Assembly (NCBI GenBank): GCA_041482015.1
Contig: JBGPCZ010000006.1
Coordinates: 8,656-72,655 of the forward strand
Length of the DNA stretch: 64,000 nt
Direction: 5' to 3'
Origin: JACQFK01 sp041482015
GTDB taxonomy: Bacteria > Planctomycetota > MHYJ01 > JACPRB01
Part shown: one piece after another, positions 1 through 8,303 of the stretch
How the letters are laid out: every line of letters starts with the position of its first letter
How positions within the stretch are numbered: position 1 is the first letter of the stretch
Translations under genes and position numbers: made by a program
Notes under the pieces: model-generated
Databases searched by the model: none
Told to the model about the DNA's origin: nothing
Seen by the model: the letters and a program-made list of their open reading frames with translations, nothing else

Positions 1-710
1 TGCTTCTGGATTTCGATCGCGAGCTGGTTGGTGATCTTCATCCGGCCCGTGGGCGTGAATCCGCCGTCCCCCCCGGTCTGCGGCGGGAACATCACGGAGA
101 GCTCGCGTTCCGCGCCGCGGCGCACGCGGAACCGGTAGTACGTGGTCGATGGCTTGCGCTCCAGGGCCTTTTGAAGGGTCGCGGCCGCATCCTCGTCCCT
201 CATTTTCGCGAGGTCATAGGTCTCGAAGGCGGTGACCTGGTCGCCGGGCTCGAGGTGGTCGGGCAGCCCCCCCGGGGACGCGGCGGTGGCGCGGTTGAGC
301 GCGTTCATCGCGTCCTCGGTGTAGCGGCTCTGGGTCCGCGATTCATGGCGCAGCCGGCCGACCTCCGAGGAGACGACCGCGACGTTCAGATCGTTGAGTG
401 CCTGCTGCAGCACGTTCGCGAGAGACGGAGGTCCCGCTGGCAACGCGCTTCCCCTTTTCGGATCGGAGGAGGGAGCGGGGGGGCTGGCGAACACCGGGCT
501 CCGCGTTCTTCCCGTGATGCTGCCCTTGGACGCGGCCTCGTTCTTGTCCGCCTCGGTCCGTTCGTCTACCCTCTGGATGATCTTGATGACGCCGATCGCG
601 ACCACCACGAGGACGCCGACTCCCACCAGGAGGCCCCACGGGCCGGCGAAGTAGCTGTCGCTGTTGACGCTGCGGCCCGAGCCGCGGGGCCGGACGAAGC
701 GATACGCCAT
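1..710 (-). CDS. Membrane-anchored PDZ-domain protein, truncated by window edge
   Basis: The reading frame opens at an ATG on the minus strand and runs off the left edge, leaving 236 residues. After a short basic N-terminus (MAYRFVRPRGSG) there is one hydrophobic segment at about residues 25-44 (GPWGLLVGVGVLVVVAIGVI), so the rest probably lies outside the cytoplasmic membrane. Residues 45-140 are a linker with short helices. Residues about 155-215 read like a PDZ domain (HLEPGDQVTAF, then a helix, then RFRVRRGAERELSVMFP). PDZ domains with one membrane anchor occur in HtrA and RseP proteases and in secretion proteins, but no protease triad is visible here and the C-terminus is missing. The gene is divergent from aconitase, with 88 bases between the starts. 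The function is unknown. Confidence 0.6.
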   Translation of the reverse strand, partial: MAYRFVRPRGSGRSVNSDSYFAGPWGLLVGVGVLVVVAIGVIKIIQRVDERTEADKNEAASKGSITGRTRSPVFASPPAPSSDPKRGSALPAGPPSLANVLQQALNDLNVAVVSSEVGRLRHESRTQSRYTEDAMNALNRATAASPGGLPDHLEPGDQVTAFETYDLAKMRDEDAAATLQKALERKPSTTYYRFRVRRGAERELSVMFPPQTGGDGGFTPTGRMKITNQLAIEIQK

Positions 711-730
711 GGCATTAATTGTAGCAAGGT

Positions 731-761
731 GGTAACGAAAGTGCGGCGCGATTTCGGTAAC
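731..761. repeat. Degenerate copy of the GGC-centred palindrome
   Basis: This 31-base element matches the perfect palindrome at 41793-41823 at 27 of 31 positions by eye. The core GAAAGTGCGGCGC and the right arm TTTCGGTAAC are identical. It lies just upstream of the aconitase promoter, so it could act as an operator or be a decayed REP-like element. Confidence 0.65.
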
Positions 762-764
762 AGT

Positions 765-792
765 TTGCCCGACCGTGGGAATTCGGTAAAAT
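765..792 (+). promoter_or_regulatory. Sigma-70-type promoter of aconitase
   Basis: TTGCCC (765-770), 16 bases, then TAAAAT (787-792). Only six bases separate the -10 box from the ATG at 799, so transcription would begin at or next to the start codon. No Shine-Dalgarno sequence is present. A leaderless mRNA is inferred. Confidence 0.55.
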
Positions 793-798
793 GCGGGC

Positions 799-3015
799 AT
801 GAACATCGATTCCACGCCGGACGTCGTCGCCCGGGCCTACGATAAAACCCGGAAGAACCTCGACGTCGTTCGAGGCCGGCTCAACCGGCCGCTGTCCCTC
901 GCCGAGAAGATCCTCTTCGGCCACCTGGACGACCCCGCGAAGCAGGAACTCGTGCCCGGCCAGGCGATCCTGCAGCTCCGGGTGGATCGCGTCGCCATGC
1001 AGGACGCCACGGCGCAGATGGCGATTCTCCAGTTCGCTCAGGCCCAGATCCCCCGCACCGCGGTCCCGTCGACGGTTCACTGCGACCACCTGATCCAGGC
1101 CTACCAGGGGGCCGCGAAGGATACCGACGCCGCGAAGAACGTCAACAAGGAGGTCTACGACTTCCTTGCCTCCGCCTCGATGAAGTACGGCATCGGCTTC
1201 TGGAAGCCCGGCGCGGGCATCATCCACCAGGTCGTGCTCGAGAACTACGCCTTCCCGGGCGGGCTCATGATCGGGACCGACTCCCATACGCCGAACGCAG
1301 GGGGCCTCGGGATGATCGCCGTCGGCGTGGGCGGCGCCGACGCAGTCGACGCGATGGCGGGCCTGCCCTGGGAGGTCAAGCACCCCAAGCTGATCGGGAT
1401 CAGGCTGACCGGGAAGCTCGGCGGCTGGACGGCCCCCAAGGACGTGATCCTCTGGGTCTGCCAGCAGCTGACCGTCAAGGGCGGGACCGACCACGTCGTC
1501 GAGTACTTCGGCCCGGGCTGCGAGTCGATCAGCTGCACGGGCAAGGCGACGATCTGCAACATGGGCGCCGAGCACGGCGCCACGACGTCCCTTTTCCCGT
1601 TCGACCGCCGCATGGCGACGTATCTCAAGGCCACGCGCCGGGCCGGGCTCGCCGCTCTTGCGGAGAAGAATGCGGACCTCCTGCGCGCCGACGAGGGCGC
1701 CGCGTACGACCGGGTCCTGGAGCTCGACCTGTCATCCCTTGAGCCGTACGTCACGGGACCCCACACCCCCGACCGCGCGCGGCCGATCTCGAAGCTCAAG
1801 GACGAAGTCCAGAAGGAGGGCTTTCCCGACCGGATCTCGAGCGCCTTGATCGGAAGCTGCACGAACTCGTCGTACGAGGACATCGCGCGGGTCGTCGACG
1901 TGGCCCGGCAGGCGAAGTCGGCCGGCGTGAAGGCACCGATCCCCTTCCTCGTCTCCCCCGGCTCCGACCAGATCTACGAGACGATCAAGCGCGACGACTT
2001 CGTGCGGGAGCTGGAGGGCGTCGGCGCGACGGTGCTCGCCAACGCGTGTGGCCCGTGCATCGGCCAGTGGAAGCGCGACGACATCAAAGTCGGCGAAAGG
2101 AATTCGATCCTCAACTCGTTCAACCGGAACTTCCCGGGCCGGAACGACGGGAACGCGGAGACGCTGTCGTTCATCGCGAGCCCGGAGATCGTGATGGCGC
2201 TCGGGCTGGCAGGCCGGCTCTCGTTCAACCCGCTCACCGACGCGCTGCCCGGCGGCGCCAGGCTCAAGCCGCCCGCGGCGGCGGACGAGGTCCCCCCGAA
2301 GGGGTTCGTGACGCCGATGGAGGGCTTCGTCGCCCCCGCGGAGGACGGCTCGAAGGTCGACGTCATCGTCGATCCCCAAAGCCCGCGGCTCCAGCTGCTC
2401 CAGCCGTTCCCGCCGTGGGACGGGAAGGACGTGACCGAAGCGGCCCTCCTGCTGAAGGCCAAGGGCAAGTGCACGACCGACCACATCTCGCCCGCGGGCA
2501 AGTGGCTCGCATTCCGCGGCCACCTCGACAAGATCAGCGACAACATGTTCACGGGGGCGATCGACGCGTGGACGGGCCAGGCGGTCGGCGATACGATCCC
2601 GAAGAAGGCGCGCGAATTCAAAGGACAAGGCCGGAAATGGATCGTCGTAGGAGATGTGAACTACGGCGAGGGATCCAGCCGCGAACACGCGGCGATGTCG
2701 CCGCGCTTCCTGGGCGCGGCCGCGATCCTCGTCCGGAGCTTCGCGCGGATCCACGAGACCAACCTGAAGAAGCAAGGGGTGCTGCCGCTCACGTTCGTCC
2801 AGCCCGACGACTACGACAGGGTCCAGAAGGACGACCGGATCAGCGTGACGGGTCTCAAGGACCTCGCGCCCGGCCGGGAGCTGCAGGTGGTCCTGCACCA
2901 CGCGGACGGCCGCACCGAGGCGTTGAAGGCGCGGCATTCCCTGACGGCGGAGCAGATCGGCTGGTTCAAGGCCGGCTCGGCGCTCAACCTGTTGAAGGAG
3001 CGGTACAAGGGATAA
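799..3015 (+). CDS. acn: Aconitate hydratase
   Basis: Aconitase interconverts citrate and isocitrate in the TCA cycle using a [4Fe-4S] cluster in the cytoplasm. The 738-residue protein is of the mitochondrial-type length class rather than the longer AcnA type. The cluster cysteines are visible in SCTGKATICNMGAE, in IGSCTNSSYED (residues about 353-363) and in ANACGPCIGQW (about 415-425). The swivelling C-terminal domain is present, with GDVNYGEGSSREHAAMSPR and SFARIHETNLKKQG. The start is the ATG directly behind a promoter-like pair; there is no Shine-Dalgarno sequence. A lipoprotein gene follows 51 bases downstream. The annotation is secure; which of citrate or 2-methylcitrate is the physiological substrate cannot be told from sequence. 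Confidence 0.97.
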   Translation: MNIDSTPDVVARAYDKTRKNLDVVRGRLNRPLSLAEKILFGHLDDPAKQELVPGQAILQLRVDRVAMQDATAQMAILQFAQAQIPRTAVPSTVHCDHLIQAYQGAAKDTDAAKNVNKEVYDFLASASMKYGIGFWKPGAGIIHQVVLENYAFPGGLMIGTDSHTPNAGGLGMIAVGVGGADAVDAMAGLPWEVKHPKLIGIRLTGKLGGWTAPKDVILWVCQQLTVKGGTDHVVEYFGPGCESISCTGKATICNMGAEHGATTSLFPFDRRMATYLKATRRAGLAALAEKNADLLRADEGAAYDRVLELDLSSLEPYVTGPHTPDRARPISKLKDEVQKEGFPDRISSALIGSCTNSSYEDIARVVDVARQAKSAGVKAPIPFLVSPGSDQIYETIKRDDFVRELEGVGATVLANACGPCIGQWKRDDIKVGERNSILNSFNRNFPGRNDGNAETLSFIASPEIVMALGLAGRLSFNPLTDALPGGARLKPPAAADEVPPKGFVTPMEGFVAPAEDGSKVDVIVDPQSPRLQLLQPFPPWDGKDVTEAALLLKAKGKCTTDHISPAGKWLAFRGHLDKISDNMFTGAIDAWTGQAVGDTIPKKAREFKGQGRKWIVVGDVNYGEGSSREHAAMSPRFLGAAAILVRSFARIHETNLKKQGVLPLTFVQPDDYDRVQKDDRISVTGLKDLAPGRELQVVLHHADGRTEALKARHSLTAEQIGWFKAGSALNLLKERYKG

Positions 3016-3052
3016 CGTGACCATGAAAACGCGCGGCGATTTCGCGGTCACG
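3016..3052 (+). other. Inverted repeat just upstream of a strong Shine-Dalgarno sequence
   Basis: CGTGACC (3016-3022) pairs with GGTCACG (3046-3052), with further CGCG pairing inside. The GAGAGGAGG site for the next gene starts directly after it. There is no T-run, so it is more likely an mRNA structure affecting translation or stability than a terminator. Confidence 0.4.
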
Positions 3053-3066
3053 AGAGGAGGTGGAAG

Positions 3067-3468
3067 ATGAGGCGACCGATCCTGGCGACGTCGATGCTGG
3101 TGGCCCTGTCGGCGTGCGGGTACACCCCCGGCCCGGAGGTGAAGGAGACCAAGGACACGATGACCACCATCGTGGCGGCGATCACGGCCTACAAGAAGGA
3201 TCTGGCTCACCTGCCGCCCACCGGGAAGCTGTCGGCCCTCGTGGAAAAGCCGGTGGCCAACACGCCGGATGCCAAAAAATGGAAGGGCCCCTACCTGAAG
3301 GAAATCCCCAAGGACGCCTGGGGCAAGGACTTCATCTACACGATGCCCGGCCGGGGCGGCCTGGGGTTCGACCTGCTCTCGTATGGCGAAGACGGCAAGT
3401 GGGGCGGCAAGAAGGACGCGCAGGACCTCGCCTTCGACGACAAGAGCCTGCCGACGACCAGGAAGTAG
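3067..3468 (+). CDS. Lipoprotein with GspG-type pseudopilin C-terminal domain
   Basis: This 133-residue protein starts with a lipoprotein signal (MRRPILATSMLVALSAC, cysteine at 17). The rest resembles the C-terminal globular domain of major pseudopilins of type II secretion: an amphipathic helix (TMTTIVAAITAYKKD), then KWKGPYLKEIPKDAWGKDFIYTMPG, LLSYGEDGKWGG and an acidic calcium-loop-like end (KDAQDLAFDD). The GFTLIE leader and hydrophobic helix that real pseudopilins need for assembly are absent. It therefore cannot join a pilus in the usual way and probably sits as a lipid-anchored monomer. The start is chosen from GAGAGGAGG seven bases upstream. It lies between aconitase and a convergent aminopeptidase gene. 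The family call comes from motif reading only. Confidence 0.7.
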   Translation: MRRPILATSMLVALSACGYTPGPEVKETKDTMTTIVAAITAYKKDLAHLPPTGKLSALVEKPVANTPDAKKWKGPYLKEIPKDAWGKDFIYTMPGRGGLGFDLLSYGEDGKWGGKKDAQDLAFDDKSLPTTRK

Positions 3469-3470
3469 GG

Positions 3471-4544
3471 TTACGGTCCTGACGCGGCCGCTTCGAGCGA
3501 CGTGAAGAACTTCCGCCAGTCGCCGCCTGCCGCCTCGAACTGGCGACGGAACTCCTCGTAGCGCCCATAGCGACGCTGGTTGAGGAGGATTGCGTTGTTG
3601 ACGGGTCCCTCGGGGATGGCATCTTCCAGCATCCGGAGCCGCTCCGCCGACGCCAGCCGCTCGTCCTCGCCCGCCAGCCCACTCCGGATGCGGCTGTACA
3701 GCTCCGCCCGCGCCCCCTCGAGTTCGCGGCGGCGCTCGGTCTTGAAGGACGCAAAGACCGCCTCCCGCCGCGAAAGCTTCTCCGAGTGAGGGAGCGACGA
3801 GCGGTAGAGCGCGTCCAGTTCGCGGAAGAGCGCCAACGCCCGCTCGTCCCGGACCTGCTCGCGCGCGTAGGCCCGTACCGTGCGGTCATATTCCGGCGAT
3901 CCCTGGCCGTGCTTCCGGCGCGCGAACTCGAGCGCCCCCTGCCAGCCGACGAAGCTGGCCAGGCCCTCGTTGAAATCGGAGCCACCCGGCAGGTAGATCG
4001 TGCCGTGCGTCAGCTCGTGCAGGATGAGGGACGCCAGCTCCTCCGCGGAATAATCCATCATCGTCGAGAGAATCGGGTCGCGGAAGTAGCCGAGGGTCGA
4101 GTACGCGGCCGCCGAGCCGAGGCTGACGTCGTAGCCGAGCGCCTGGAGTTCGCGAGCCTCGACGAGCGCGTCCTCGCGGCTGAAGAACCCCTTGTAGGGC
4201 ACGTCGCCCACGATCGGGAACCACCACGTGTGCGGGCGGAACGAGTCCTTCGCGCAGGCGGTCACGATGTACGTAATCGGCCGGCCGGAGGTCTCGTAGA
4301 AAGTCGTGTAGTTTTCCGACGGGCGGAGGCCCATCTCGCGCTCGCCGAACTCGCGAAGCTCCTGGATGAGCAGGATTTTTTCCTTGATCCCGGGGGCCAC
4401 CGCCGGGTCCGCGAGCATTTCGTCGACGGGGTGGGAATTCAGAAGGATGTCGAGCTGGCCGGCGCCCTGCTTGAGGAGGTAGCAGCCCGAAAGGGCGGCC
4501 CAGGAGAGGGCGAGTGGCAGGATCGCGGCGAGGCGGATCATCAA
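3471..4544 (-). CDS. Lipoprotein zinc aminopeptidase-like protein (COG4324/PF10023 type)
   Basis: The 357-residue product has a lipobox (LALSWAALSGC, cysteine near 21), so it is an exported lipoprotein. The central motif HELTHGT is an HExxH zinc site, and NEGLASFVGWQGA about 18 residues later supplies the likely third ligand, as in gluzincins. Sequence blocks around RPITYIVTACAKDSFRPHTWWFPIVGDVPYKGFFS match what I recall of the family annotated as 'predicted aminopeptidase'. The C-terminal 120 residues are charged and helical. The gene is convergent with the GspG-like lipoprotein, two bases apart, and starts 25 bases after the end of the next gene upstream on its own strand, so it may share that transcript. 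The substrate is unknown. Confidence 0.8.
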   Translation of the reverse strand: MMIRLAAILPLALSWAALSGCYLLKQGAGQLDILLNSHPVDEMLADPAVAPGIKEKILLIQELREFGEREMGLRPSENYTTFYETSGRPITYIVTACAKDSFRPHTWWFPIVGDVPYKGFFSREDALVEARELQALGYDVSLGSAAAYSTLGYFRDPILSTMMDYSAEELASLILHELTHGTIYLPGGSDFNEGLASFVGWQGALEFARRKHGQGSPEYDRTVRAYAREQVRDERALALFRELDALYRSSLPHSEKLSRREAVFASFKTERRRELEGARAELYSRIRSGLAGEDERLASAERLRMLEDAIPEGPVNNAILLNQRRYGRYEEFRRQFEAAGGDWRKFFTSLEAAASGP

Positions 4545-4569
4545 CTACTCTATCGTCGCGGCGGGCCGC

Positions 4570-6060
4570 CTACCCGTAGATGATGATCTCGTCTTCCTTC
4601 GACCCGTGGCAGCGCGGGCACTTGACCTCGCACGGCACGCCGGGCCCGCGCGTGGCCTTGAGGGTTCCCTCCCCCTGGCACTGGGTGCACTTCTTGGTCT
4701 TCTCCTCGACCTTCTTGATGGAGGACGAGGTGCGGGCGTACTCGGTCTCGACGAAATTCTTGCGGTCGGTCTGGGATGCGCTGTTCCACCACTCCGCGCT
4801 CGTCTCCAGCTTCTTCCCGAGGTCGACCGGCTTGGGCGGCCCCTGCTGCTGCCCTTTCCCTCCACCCCCCTGCTTCCCTCGGTTTCCGAACTGGTCCATG
4901 AACCCGTTGCCGCCGTTCTGCTGGTTGCCGTTCTGGGGCTTCACCTCGGGCGTGTACTTCTGGTCCGTGTCCATGCCGCCGTCCTGGCCGCCCTTCATGA
5001 TCCACGAGCCGGTGCTCGCGGTGGCGGTGCGGGTTTTCGACTGGTCGCGCTTGTCCCAGGCGATCTTGATCTCCTCGGGGCTCGACTTGAGCATCTTGGC
5101 AAGATCCTTCTGGACCTCGTCGTCGATCTTCCCCACGAGGGTCCGGGCCTCGGAGATCTTGTACTTGGACCCGGAATACTGCCCGAACAGCGCCTGCCGC
5201 TTGGCCTTGTACATCTCGGGCACCTTCTGCGCCAGGATCTCCGCCTTCTTGACCTCGAAATCCTTCGCCTCGCGCTCGATCTGAGCAACAAGGTCCTTGT
5301 TCTGCTTGGCCGTCTCCGTCTCCGAGAACTCCGCGAGCAGCTTCTTGGCCAGTTCCGTCGCCTTCGCGTACTCGGTGTTCTCGATCGCGTCCTTCACGTC
5401 GGCGAGCAGCGCGGTGGCCTTGCCCTCCTTGATGAGGATCTCGTTCTGGGCGAGGATCGGGTCGATCTCGTCCTTCTTCGACGCGTCGGCCGCGAGCGCC
5501 TTCGTGTAGAACTCCTTGGCCCGCTCGTAGAGCTTGAGGCCCGCCGCGAACTTGCCGACCTCGAGGAGCGACGGGTAGTCGGCCGCTTTGACGGCCTTCT
5601 GGTCGACCATCTCGTCGGCGCTGTAGGCGTCCGAGAGCTTGATCTTGCGGTTCTCGTAGGGCCGCAGGAGCCCGCTCTTGGGCACGGGAATCGGGGTCTT
5701 CGAGTCCTTGGCCTTGATCAGCAACTGGTTGGCGTCCTCCCCCTTGAGGATCCCGATGACCTCTCGGGTCGTGGTGATCGCCTGGACGCCGTCGATCATC
5801 TCGATCGAGGGGCCCGCATCCGGGGTCTTGTTCAGGAGACGCAGCCGCTCGGTGTCGGTGATCTGCGCCCAGCGGACCTGGACCAGGGCGCCCGTGTCCC
5901 AGCGTTGGACCTTGAAGCCCTCCTTGTCGCCCTCGTCGATCGTCACCGTGCCGGCGACGAACCGACCGCTCTTCAGCCGGACCACATCCTGCGCCACGGC
6001 CAGCGCGCCCGTCGTGAAAAGCGCGAAGATCATGGAGAGCGCTGCAAGGGCTCGCCTCAT
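4570..6060 (-). CDS. Secreted coiled-coil protein with C-terminal CxxC-type cysteine motif
   Basis: I do not recognise this 496-residue protein as a named family. It has a signal peptide (residues 1-23, ending AVAQ). Residues about 25-130 contain two short beta-type modules (VVRLKSGRFVAGTV and QAITTTREVIGILKGED), similar in style to the SH3-like fold seen in the propeller protein at 32333-33919. A TPR-like helical stretch (EVGKFAAGLKLYERAKEFYTKALAA) and a long charged coiled coil follow. A low-complexity Gln/Gly/Asn linker lies near 375-410. The last 40 residues hold CTQCQGEGT and VKCPRCHG, like half of a DnaJ zinc-finger, so metal binding is likely. The start has AGGAGG six bases upstream and a promoter-like pair at 6088-6115. 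Confidence 0.7.
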   Translation of the reverse strand: MRRALAALSMIFALFTTGALAVAQDVVRLKSGRFVAGTVTIDEGDKEGFKVQRWDTGALVQVRWAQITDTERLRLLNKTPDAGPSIEMIDGVQAITTTREVIGILKGEDANQLLIKAKDSKTPIPVPKSGLLRPYENRKIKLSDAYSADEMVDQKAVKAADYPSLLEVGKFAAGLKLYERAKEFYTKALAADASKKDEIDPILAQNEILIKEGKATALLADVKDAIENTEYAKATELAKKLLAEFSETETAKQNKDLVAQIEREAKDFEVKKAEILAQKVPEMYKAKRQALFGQYSGSKYKISEARTLVGKIDDEVQKDLAKMLKSSPEEIKIAWDKRDQSKTRTATASTGSWIMKGGQDGGMDTDQKYTPEVKPQNGNQQNGGNGFMDQFGNRGKQGGGGKGQQQGPPKPVDLGKKLETSAEWWNSASQTDRKNFVETEYARTSSSIKKVEEKTKKCTQCQGEGTLKATRGPGVPCEVKCPRCHGSKEDEIIIYG

Positions 6061-6087
6061 GGAGGACCTCCTGGGGGTTTCTGGAAT

Positions 6088-6115
6088 CCTATAGAATTCA
6101 ACACCCCATAGTCAA
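6088..6115 (-). promoter_or_regulatory. Promoter of the coiled-coil/CxxC protein
   Basis: On the minus strand TTGACT (6115-6110), 16 bases, then TATAGG (6093-6088). The leader is about 25 bases and includes AGGAGG before the ATG at 6060, so this is a conventional leadered transcript. Confidence 0.5.
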
Positions 6116-6208
6116 TACAGGGTGCGGAAATTGAGCGCCCTCGGGTCACTTACGTATGAACCGGGAACGCGGCGGTTTATTGCACCCCGCCACGAATTCC
6201 ACTCCGTA

Positions 6209-7951
6209 CTACCCGATGTCCGGCAGGAAGCGGCGGGTCTCGCCTTTCAGATACTCCAGGACATCGCGGGCCTCGTTGAAGGTGAACGCCTTCTCGGCCA
6301 CCGCCCTGGCTTCGTCGATCGAAACGGCGCGAATGAGCTTCTTCAAGTCCGGAATCACGAAATGGGCCACGCTGAAGTTGCGGAGGCCGATTCCCAGCAG
6401 GAAGAGCGTGAAATTCAGGTCGCTCGACATCTCGCCGCAGACGGAGACTTTCTTCCCGTGCTTCGCTCCCGCCTCGATCACCTGGCGGAGGAGCCGGAGC
6501 ACCGCCGGGTGGGCCGGCTGGTAGAGCGGAGCCACCCGCTCGTTGGCCCGGTCCACCGCGACCGAGTACGCGATCAGGTCGTTCGTGCCCACGCTGAAGA
6601 AGTCCACGTGGGGGGCCAGCAGGTCGGCGATGATGGCCGCGGAGGGGATCTCGATCATGATCCCGAAATCGATCCCCTCCCCCGCGGGCTCCTCCTCCCG
6701 CCGGAGCTCCCGCCGGACGTCCTCGACCGCCTCCTTGACCTGAAGGACCTCCGAGAGCGATGAGATCATCGGGATCATCATGCTGACGTTTCCCCGGGCC
6801 GTCGACTTGAGGATCGCCCGGAGCTGCGTCTTGAAAATCTCCGGCCGCTCGAAGCAGAGACGGATCGCGCGCGTGCCCAGGAAGGGGTTGGACTCGCGGG
6901 GGAATCCGTCGATCGGCATCTTGTCGGCCCCGAGGTCGACCGTGCGGATGATGATCTTCTTGTTGCCGAGAAGCGTGGTGGCGCGGGTATAGGCCTCGAG
7001 GTGGTCCTTCTCCGTCGGGTTGAACCGGTTCTCGAGGTAGAGGAACTCCGTGCGGTAGAGTCCGATCCCTTCCGCCCCGTGCTCGACCGCCTCCGGGATC
7101 TCCTCCGGCGACTCGATGTTCGCGAAGATCTCGATCCGGGTGCCGTCCTTCGTGATCGCGGGCAGGTCGTGCTGTTCCGTGGCCCGTTGCTTCTCCACCA
7201 GGACGAAGTTGCGCTCCATCGCCTGGTAGCGCTTGAGCGTCCCCTCGTCGGGGCTGATGATGACCGTCCCGCTCGCTCCGTCGAGGATGACCGTGTCGCC
7301 GCCCGAGACGTCGCTCGTCACCCCCTCCACGCCGACCACGGCGGGGATGCCGATCGACTTGGCGACGATCGCCGTGTGGGACGTGAGCCCGCCCACCTCG
7401 GTCAGGATGCCGATCACCTTCTTCCGGTCGAGGCGGAGCGCCGCACCGGGGGACAGGTCGTGCGCGACGATGACCACCCGGCCCTGGATCTTCGTGACCT
7501 CCTCGCGCTTCGACCCGATGAGGTTTCGGAGGATCGATCTTTCCAGCTCCACGAGGTCCGGGAGGATCCGCTTGACGAACGCCTCGTTCCCCGAATCCTC
7601 GAAGAGCTTGATCTTGCGACGGATCGTCCTCGACGCGGCATACTCCGCCGTGCTCAGGTTCTTCCGGATCTCCGTCGCGATCTCCTCGTGGAGCGGCTCG
7701 TTCGTGAGGTGTTCGATCTGCGACCGGAGGATCGAGCCCGCGACATCTCGGATCTTCTTCGGGAGAGCCTCGATTTGCCTGCGGAGATCGTTCGTCGCCG
7801 CTTCGACCGCCTTCCGGAATCGCAGGATCTCCGAATCCACGTCCTTGGGGGCGATCGGCCGGCGGTTAATGCGGAACTCCTCGCGGTCGAAGACGAACGC
7901 CTCCCCGATCGCGTAGCCGCTCGAGACGCCGATGCCGCGGCGGATTTCCAT
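6209..7951 (-). CDS. ptsI: Phosphoenolpyruvate-protein phosphotransferase (enzyme I)
   Basis: Enzyme I takes phosphate from PEP onto a histidine and passes it to HPr. The 580-residue length is normal. The phospho-histidine motif GGLTSHTAIVAKS is present near residues 185-197, with the PEP-binding TIM barrel behind it (RTEFLYLE, RTVDLGADKMP, FFSVGTNDLIAYS and the active-site cysteine in KVSVCGEMSS). The N-terminal helical HPr-binding domain is complete. It follows ptsH by 61 bases and has its own TATAAT box six bases before the ATG, so it can be transcribed separately. The cluster contains no sugar permease (EIIB/EIIC), so the likely role is regulatory phosphotransfer to the PtsN-like EIIA. 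Confidence 0.96.
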   Translation of the reverse strand: MEIRRGIGVSSGYAIGEAFVFDREEFRINRRPIAPKDVDSEILRFRKAVEAATNDLRRQIEALPKKIRDVAGSILRSQIEHLTNEPLHEEIATEIRKNLSTAEYAASRTIRRKIKLFEDSGNEAFVKRILPDLVELERSILRNLIGSKREEVTKIQGRVVIVAHDLSPGAALRLDRKKVIGILTEVGGLTSHTAIVAKSIGIPAVVGVEGVTSDVSGGDTVILDGASGTVIISPDEGTLKRYQAMERNFVLVEKQRATEQHDLPAITKDGTRIEIFANIESPEEIPEAVEHGAEGIGLYRTEFLYLENRFNPTEKDHLEAYTRATTLLGNKKIIIRTVDLGADKMPIDGFPRESNPFLGTRAIRLCFERPEIFKTQLRAILKSTARGNVSMMIPMISSLSEVLQVKEAVEDVRRELRREEEPAGEGIDFGIMIEIPSAAIIADLLAPHVDFFSVGTNDLIAYSVAVDRANERVAPLYQPAHPAVLRLLRQVIEAGAKHGKKVSVCGEMSSDLNFTLFLLGIGLRNFSVAHFVIPDLKKLIRAVSIDEARAVAEKAFTFNEARDVLEYLKGETRRFLPDIG

Positions 7952-7957
7952 GGGTGA

Positions 7958-7963
7958 ATTATA
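7958..7963 (-). promoter_or_regulatory. -10 box immediately before ptsI
   Basis: A perfect TATAAT lies six bases upstream of the ptsI ATG on the minus strand. A leaderless transcript is inferred. Upstream, the motif GATTCG recurs about three times within 40 bases and a clear -35 box is not obvious (TTCGCA at 18-base spacing is the best). Confidence 0.5.
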
Positions 7964-8012
7964 GGATTCGAATCACGTATTGCGAATCACGAATCTCGGC
8001 CCGGAACCGCGG

Positions 8013-8282
8013 TCACTCCTCGCCGAACCGGGTCTCGATGAGGGCCGCGAGCGCGTCGACCGCCTCGCGGGCGTCGTCACCTTCCGCGCGCAGCGTGAGC
8101 TGCGTGCCCGCCACGGCCGCCAGCGTGAGCAGGTCGATCGACGACTTGCCGTTCACGGCCTGCCCGTCTTTCAACACGCTGACCGAGCTCTTGAACTTCG
8201 CCGCCGCCCCCGCCATCGCGGCGGAGGGGCGGACGTGGAGCCCGAGCATGTTCAGGATCGTGACGTGCTTCTCGGCGATCAT
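8013..8282 (-). CDS. ptsH: HPr-like phosphocarrier protein
   Basis: HPr relays phosphate from enzyme I to EIIA. The 89-residue protein has the active-site histidine in GLHVRPSA (residue about 16) and the regulatory-serine region in NGKSSIDLLTLAA (about 44-56). Fold length and the C-terminal helix (AREAVDALAALIETRFGEE) are normal. It sits between ptsN (gap 21 bases) and ptsI. No HprK kinase gene is visible in this window, so use of the serine site cannot be judged. NPr is the alternative name if the system is purely nitrogen-type. Confidence 0.93.
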   Translation of the reverse strand: MIAEKHVTILNMLGLHVRPSAAMAGAAAKFKSSVSVLKDGQAVNGKSSIDLLTLAAVAGTQLTLRAEGDDAREAVDALAALIETRFGEE

Positions 8283-8303
8283 GCGTTCGACCTGCGCGGA
8301 GGT

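Noticed and set aside
4606..6111. Long open frame of about 500 codons antisense to the coiled-coil protein gene
   Set aside because: It is the leucine/arginine/valine-rich mirror of a real gene in GC-rich DNA, with no domain, signal or ribosome site.
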